Program-made: the position numbers and the translations under genes | The notes under the pieces: model-generated | What the model was told of the DNA's origin: nothing | Seen by the model: the letters and a program-made list of their open reading frames with translations, nothing else | The model's database searches: none | Shown here: positions 6,153 through 9,546 of the stretch, piece after piece | Layout: each line of letters starts with the position of its first letter | How positions within the stretch are numbered: position 1 is the first letter of the stretch | NCBI GenBank assembly: GCA_050014815.1 | Contig: JBEKCP010000186.1 | Span: forward strand, 1-9,546 | Length of the DNA: 9,546 nt | Source: JBEKCP01 sp050014815 | GTDB lineage: Bacteria; Planctomycetota; Planctomycetia; Pirellulales; Thermoguttaceae | Direction of reading: 5' to 3'

Positions 6153-6416
6153 GTGGCAATCCTGGAAACCAGTGATGACGGTGGGCTGCGCCTGCCCCCA
6201 GAGTTGATCGGCGGGGTTAGACCGCACGCCAGGTTCGAGTTGGAGGTTCTAGGCGATATTCTGCTCCTGCGGCCAGCCGACAGGGACCGACCCTTCTGGC
6301 GACAGGCAACCTCGCAACAACGGGCGGAGGCGTTCCAACATTGGGCGGAGGCGCCCCGGCCGCCCGCGCCCGATCTCTCGGACGAATCGCTGCGGCGCGA
6401 GAACCTCTACGACTGA
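6153..6416 (+). CDS. VapB/AbrB-like antitoxin of a PIN-toxin pair
   Basis: A protein of about 87 residues. The N-terminal AILETSDDGGLRLPPELIGG..PHARFELEV...ILLLRP has the short beta-strand, swapped-hairpin pattern of AbrB-like DNA-binding antitoxins. The C-terminal tail (RPFWRQATSQQRAEAFQHWA, ending SLRRENLYD) is acidic and aromatic, as expected for a toxin-binding segment. GTG 6153 is chosen because GGAG (6142-6145) lies 7 nt upstream and family members begin right at the xxILE strand. An in-frame ATG at 6105 would add 16 residues (MGVVSPVFSDDFRSVI), but its AAGAGG is too close. The stop TGA overlaps the toxin ATG by one base (TGATG), indicating translational coupling. It probably represses its own operon through the promoter at 6066-6094. 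Confidence 0.75.
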   Translation: MAILETSDDGGLRLPPELIGGVRPHARFELEVLGDILLLRPADRDRPFWRQATSQQRAEAFQHWAEAPRPPAPDLSDESLRRENLYD

Positions 6417-6862
6417 TGACCCGCTATCTGATCGACACCAACGTGTTGCTCCGCAGTGCCGTGGATACGTCCGCCCGCAACCCCGCGGCGGCCGGTGCGA
6501 TCGCCATCTTGCTCGCCCGGGGCGACGAAATGCTTCTTGCCCCGCAGGTGCTGATGGAGTTCTGGTGCGTCGCCACCCGCCCGGCCGCTGCAAACGGTTT
6601 TGGCTGGCCCGTCGATGTGGTTCGTGGTGAGATCGACAGACTTCTTGACCAGTTCCCACTCTTGTCGGAGACGGCTGAAGTATTCGGCGAATGGCTGCGT
6701 TTGGTCACAAAGCACAAGGTGACTGGCAAGCAGGTGCATGACACACGGTTGGTTGCCATCCTGAACACCCACCAGGTCGCCCGATTGTTAACGTTCAACA
6801 CGGATGACTTCAAGGTTTTTGGCGCGATTGCCATCTCGCCCGACGAGATTGTGGCCGATTGA
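6416..6862 (+). CDS. PIN-domain ribonuclease toxin (VapC family)
   Basis: This 148-residue protein has the normal VapC size. The PIN acidic residues are in place: Asp7 in YLIDTNVLLR, Glu48 in VLMEFWCVATRP, Asp109 in KQVHDTRLVAILN, and Asp130/Asp131 in LLTFNTDDF. These coordinate Mg2+ in VapC nucleases, which cleave tRNA or rRNA; the target here is unknown. The ATG at 6416 overlaps the antitoxin stop, the standard antitoxin-first order. The frame has no defects and the catalytic set is complete, so the toxin should be active when free. A MITE-like element starts 9 bp after its stop codon. Confidence 0.9.
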   Translation: MTRYLIDTNVLLRSAVDTSARNPAAAGAIAILLARGDEMLLAPQVLMEFWCVATRPAAANGFGWPVDVVRGEIDRLLDQFPLLSETAEVFGEWLRLVTKHKVTGKQVHDTRLVAILNTHQVARLLTFNTDDFKVFGAIAISPDEIVAD

Positions 6863-6871
6863 TCGGTGTTC

Positions 6872-6992
6872 CGCGCCAGTGGCCCCGATGGCTCGCCAAT
6901 CGAGGCGGCGGAGGCGTAAGACTAGCTTCAATACGCCAAAAGTATCTCGTGCCGGCGGCACCCCGATAGCAAAGATATCGGGGCCACCCGCG
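6872..6992. mobile_element. MITE-like element, copy 2 (121 bp)
   Basis: The right terminus GATATCGGGGCCACCCGCG (6974-6992) is inverted relative to the left terminus at 6872-6891 (CGCGCCAGTGGCCCCGATGG), which is slightly diverged with a small insertion. The same ends, plus the internal CGGCACCCCGATAG hairpin arm and a GGCGGCGGAGGCGTAAGA segment, occur in copy 1 at 3409-3522. Read on the minus strand, both encode GGPD.FAIGVP and R.AIGAT peptides, which confirms they are homologous. There is no gene inside. Confidence 0.7.
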
Positions 6993-7022
6993 CCCCAAAG
7001 GCCCGGCAAACGTCGGCCGATC

Positions 7023-7382
7023 TTAGGATACTGCCCCAACGGGGTGAAATCTGGCCTTTATCGGAACGAAGCGAATTTCCACGCGCTTCTGCAAAGCGGC
7101 GGCAATTCGCCGCAACATCGCCAGCGACTGGCCTTCATAATCCGCGTCCTCCAGGCGGCAGATCACCGACGCGGTCGTGCCCACCAGCTTGGCAAGTTCC
7201 CGTTGGGTAAGACCGGCCTCCTCTCGGAGGTCGTGTATCTGGCGGGCAATGGCCGCATTGGCTCGCTCTTCTTCCAGAAGGGCCAGCTTCTTGGGGCGCC
7301 CGTCGAAGTATCGGCGGCGCAAAATCTCCGCTGCATCGCTGGTGGGTTTCCGGCTTCTGTTACTCACCTTTTTCCTCGCCAT
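7023..7382 (-). CDS. XRE-family helix-turn-helix protein, orphan HigA-like antitoxin
   Basis: The 119-residue protein has a basic N-terminus (MARKKVSNRSRKPTSDAAEI), an amphipathic segment RRRYFDGRPKKLALLEEERA, and then a classic XRE/Cro-type HTH at about 45-103: ARQIHDLREEAGLTQRELAK, LVGTTASVICRLEDADYEGQ, SLAMLRRIAAAL. The end is the strand KRVEIRFVP. This matches HigA-like antitoxins, which bind operator DNA and neutralise RelE/HigB-type toxins. ATG 7382 is chosen over GTG 7424 because GGGAGGG sits 5 nt upstream. No toxin gene adjoins on either side: downstream is the MITE-like copy 2, upstream is the palindrome region. It is therefore either an orphan antitoxin or a stand-alone repressor. 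The palindrome at 7526-7545, about 145 nt upstream, is a candidate operator. Confidence 0.85.
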   Translation of the reverse strand: MARKKVSNRSRKPTSDAAEILRRRYFDGRPKKLALLEEERANAAIARQIHDLREEAGLTQRELAKLVGTTASVICRLEDADYEGQSLAMLRRIAAALQKRVEIRFVPIKARFHPVGAVS

Positions 7383-7525
7383 ATCAGCCCTCCCGGTAGG
7401 TGTGACACGCAGGATCGCGGTCAAAACTGCTCTTTTGCTCTACTGCCAAGTCGATGTCCTTGGGCGGGACCAGGCGCTCTTTGATCAGCCCGTGGGCGAG
7501 AACGGCGGCGGTGCGCTTGCCAATA

Positions 7526-7553
7526 TGTTCGCATATTTGCGAACAAAAGTCAA
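7526..7553 (-). promoter_or_regulatory. Perfect 20-bp palindrome beside a TTGACT -35: candidate operator-promoter
   Basis: TGTTCGCATATTTGCGAACA (7526-7545) has 7-bp perfect arms around an AT-rich 6-bp centre. On the minus strand TTGACT (7548-7553) lies 2 bp upstream. A -10 would fall within or just beyond the palindrome: GAACAT with a 17-nt spacer or CATATT with a 20-nt spacer, both weak. This arrangement fits a repressor covering a promoter for the HTH gene at 7023-7382. The arms have the polarity GTTCGC...GCGAAC, so it is not the Gram-positive LexA box (CGAAC-N4-GTTCG). Confidence 0.5.
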
Positions 7554-7602
7554 GCCCGCCGGACTGCGGTGTGCGGCAAGATTCTCTGGCGGAAGAATTC
7601 AC

Positions 7603-7929
7603 GGCCGTTCACGGTCGTTTCCGGCGCAGCCGGTAGTCGGCCCGGCGTTTACGCCGGGTGCCGCGAACGCGCGGTACCGGCCAGGGTTTCTCTGAGTCCG
7701 CCTGTCAGCCTCGTTCACGAGGCTCCTGCCATGAGAGGAGGCCGGTGAACGGGCCTGACATTGTATGTGGCCCGGATGGGAATTCGACCGGCGTAAACGC
7801 CGGCCCTACGACCGCCTGCGGCGGAAAGGCTCGTAAACGAGCCCGATTGCTGTCGCCCAACGCCTGCCAGGAAATCTCGCTGCACACGGACTGCGTCCGG
7901 GGGGCGGGCGGAAACACCGGCGCCGGCCG
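7603..7929. repeat. Gene-free repeat cluster with four CGTnnACG hairpins
   Basis: No credible gene lies here. A 32-nt sequence at 7626-7657 recurs inverted at 7788-7819, each copy containing the hairpin CCGGCGTTTACGCCGG or its complement. Between and beside them are AGCCTCGTTCACGAGGCT (7707-7724, 8-bp stem) and GGCTCGTAAACGAGCC (7828-7843, 7-bp stem). All four are near-perfect hairpins with a 2-nt loop in a shared CGTnnACG centre. Read as protein, the two long copies give the repeated peptide VVGPAFTP. The block lies between the 3' end of the cytochrome gene and the leader of the HTH gene. Confidence 0.75.
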
Positions 7930-9546
7930 CTACTTCTCTTCGTGGTGTTCCACCAGGGGGAAGTAGAGCTTGAAGTCGAACTCGGGGCTGTTGTCGCCAT
8001 CGTGGCAGGAGTAGCAGTTCTGCTTCCTCGAGGTGGGATCGGCGGCCTCTTCCGCGGTGAGCCGCACCGCAATGCGGAGCTTCGCCTGCAAGACCTTGTC
8101 GTTGCCCGCCTCGGCGTCCGCGTGCTTCTGGCTCGGGCCATGGCAGTCCTCGCAGCCCACGTTCACCAGCTTGGGCGTATCCTTCTCGCTCAGGTAGCCG
8201 CTCTTGTATGGGAAGAACTTCTGCGGGTTCCAGCCGACGACGTGGCAACTGATGCACTCCGGATCGTACTGTCGCGGCGGCACGGCCTGGAGCAGGGAGT
8301 TGAACGCCTGGAAGTGGGGCGTCCTTCTCCAGACCTTGTACGATTCCACGTGGCAGTCCTTGCAAGATTCGCTGCCGGCGAACCGGCCGTTGGTCTCCGC
8401 CAGGGGGTGGGGTCGCGGGCGGATGTCCAGCCCGGCACGCCCCTCGAGCTGATCCAGGTAGGCAGCCTTGAGTTGCTCTTGGTAGGCGGTCATCAGGGCG
8501 ACCATCTCCCGCGACGAGCCGAATCGCGAATCGAGCGTCACCCGCTGATAACGGACCGGCGGCTGCCGGGGAGGGTCGTAGAGGCCCAGCACCACGGCGT
8601 ACTCGCCTTTTTCGCCGACCTCGACGAGCCGGGCGCCGCCGGGGCGGATCTCCTGCGCCTTGGCCGGCGGCTCGTCTCCACCGCCCGCCGTCACCACCAG
8701 GTCGAAGTCCGGAAACTTCTGCGCCAGTTCCAGCGACTCCGCCTTCGAGGCATAGGCCAGCAGGACAAAGAGGTCGGCGTTCTGCTTCAGAATCGGCAGC
8801 ACCTTGGCGATCGCCGGCTCGGGGTCCATCAGCTTGACCGAGGCGTTGTTGATCTGGTTCTGATATCCCTTCCCCAGTACGGCGGTGACGCCGATCTTCC
8901 GGCCGGCGGCCGGGATGATCTTGGTCCATGCAAGCTTGGCTTCGTCGAAGTCGTACAGGCCGACGTTGGCCGACAGGAAGGCACTGGGCTGGTTGTTGAC
9001 GGGCAGCACGGCAGCCAGTACCTCGTCGGTCGGCAGTTGGAGGTCGACGGTGCCCAGCCCCATGGCCGCGTAGCCGGTCTTCCGCATGGCCTCGGCCGCG
9101 ATCTGGAATTTCATCTCGGCCTGGCGGCCGAAGCCCTTGGCCATCCCGCCGACGTCCAGGCCGACAACGGGCCAGCCGCCCTGCTTGGCCGCGGCCTGGT
9201 CGGCCGAGCCCTTGTTGGGGTAGGGCCAGCCGTGGCTCCGCAACGTCTGGAACATCGTGTACCGCCGGCTCGTCCCCCCTTTCATCTGGTCCAGCCCCGC
9301 ACAGCCGCACGGCTCCAGGTAGCCGTCCTGCCTGCCTGTAATCACCAGGGCCAGCCTCGGGGTGGGCCAGTCGACGAAGATTGGGCCGTTTTCTTTGACC
9401 GCGTCGAAAGGCACCCCGCTGTGCTTGCGGGTCGGCGGGACCTTTAGCGCCGGCATGGCGCCGGACGCGGCTGCGCCGGGTACCCCCCCCCCGCCGGCCG
9501 GCTTCGACCCGGGATCGAGCTTGATCTCCGTCTTAGCGGGCGGTTC
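7930..9546 (-). CDS. Four-heme cytochrome c (c554-like) fused to a degenerate 5'-nucleotidase-like domain, 5' end missing
   Basis: The frame stays open from the TAG at 7930 to the right edge, so the start and any signal peptide lie outside. Residue numbers here count from the internal ATG at 9456; 30 further codons precede it, a flexible EPPAKTEIKLDPGSKPAGGG-type linker. Residues about 25-295 resemble the metallophosphatase/5'-nucleotidase fold: LALVITGRQDGYLEPCGCAG, LDVGG, LSANVGLYD, IGVTAVLG, DLVVTAGGGDE. However, the usual Asp, Asn-His and His metal ligands are not evident, so phosphatase activity is doubtful. Residues about 345-508 carry four heme sites: CKDCH (365-369), CISCH (401-405), CEDCH (435-439) and CYSCH (481-485). 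This resembles cytochrome c554-like proteins that shuttle electrons in the periplasm. I recall close relatives in planctomycetes. The substrate is unknown. Confidence 0.88.
   Translation of the reverse strand, partial: EPPAKTEIKLDPGSKPAGGGGVPGAAASGAMPALKVPPTRKHSGVPFDAVKENGPIFVDWPTPRLALVITGRQDGYLEPCGCAGLDQMKGGTSRRYTMFQTLRSHGWPYPNKGSADQAAAKQGGWPVVGLDVGGMAKGFGRQAEMKFQIAAEAMRKTGYAAMGLGTVDLQLPTDEVLAAVLPVNNQPSAFLSANVGLYDFDEAKLAWTKIIPAAGRKIGVTAVLGKGYQNQINNASVKLMDPEPAIAKVLPILKQNADLFVLLAYASKAESLELAQKFPDFDLVVTAGGGDEPPAKAQEIRPGGARLVEVGEKGEYAVVLGLYDPPRQPPVRYQRVTLDSRFGSSREMVALMTAYQEQLKAAYLDQLEGRAGLDIRPRPHPLAETNGRFAGSESCKDCHVESYKVWRRTPHFQAFNSLLQAVPPRQYDPECISCHVVGWNPQKFFPYKSGYLSEKDTPKLVNVGCEDCHGPSQKHADAEAGNDKVLQAKLRIAVRLTAEEAADPTSRKQNCYSCHDGDNSPEFDFKLYFPLVEHHEEK
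9483..9492 (+). repeat. Homopolymer tract, C10 (G10 in the coding strand)
   Basis: Ten consecutive C residues lie in the linker-coding part of the cytochrome gene, encoding three of its glycines. The frame reads sensibly on both sides, so this length appears in frame. Such tracts are prone to slippage or sequencing error. Confidence 0.9.

Noticed and set aside
7526..7545. LexA/SOS box
   Set aside because: The arm polarity is GTTCGC...GCGAAC with a 6-bp centre, unlike CGAAC-N4-GTTCG or CTGT-N8-ACAG, and no SOS gene is adjacent.
7384..7602. Minus-strand 72-codon frame ending just before the HTH gene
   Set aside because: Its only start is a GTG without a ribosome-binding site, and it spans the palindrome and the candidate promoter, so a whole gene is unlikely; only its 3' part is kept as a possible remnant in the findings.
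7942..9447. Plus-strand open frame of 501 codons opposite the cytochrome gene
   Set aside because: The minus strand has four CxxCH motifs and family-like sequence; the plus-strand translation is a low-information mirror of it.

Overview
The window is GC-rich bacterial DNA with small, loosely spaced genes separated by many short palindromic repeats. The four-heme protein at the right end closely resembles, from memory, a family common in Planctomycetota (Pirellulales-like). The solenoid fragment at 4241-4654 and the translated repeat signatures fit the same phylum. This assignment is an inference from family resemblance; no marker gene fixes it.

Layout, left to right. Positions 1-207 are an 8-nt/24-nt minisatellite that runs off the left edge and reads in frame into a large exported-type TPR protein (to 2547). 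The 3' end of that reading frame passes through an inverted pair of REP-like hairpins and stops inside the -10 box of the next gene, yebC (2589-3344), a YebC/PmpR-family regulator. After yebC come a third REP-like hairpin and a 114-bp MITE-like element with 19-bp terminal inverted repeats.

The middle (3533-7382) is an accessory stretch rich in toxin-antitoxin-like genes. On the minus strand is a DUF4258-like toxin gene, apparently frameshifted, followed by its YgiT-type zinc-finger antitoxin. On the plus strand are a solenoid-repeat gene cut by an in-frame stop, an unrecognised four-helix membrane protein with two similar halves, and a VapBC-type antitoxin/PIN toxin pair. A second MITE-like element (121 bp) directly follows the PIN toxin gene. 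Next, on the minus strand, is an orphan XRE/HigA-like helix-turn-helix gene preceded by a perfect 20-bp palindrome.

Positions 7383-7929 hold no convincing gene but four strong hairpins sharing a CGTnnACG core. From 7930 to the right edge, on the minus strand and incomplete at its 5' end, is a four-heme c-type cytochrome fused behind a degenerate 5'-nucleotidase-like domain.

The genes do not form one pathway. The housekeeping part is yebC, perhaps with the TPR gene. The cytochrome suggests a periplasmic redox role. The centre looks like a hotspot where addiction modules and non-autonomous repeats accumulate and decay. I see no clearly new multi-gene system. The best leads are the two related MITE-like elements, the CGTnnACG hairpin cluster, the two near-identical TTGACn-17-TATnCT promoters, and the broken toxin beside an intact antitoxin.
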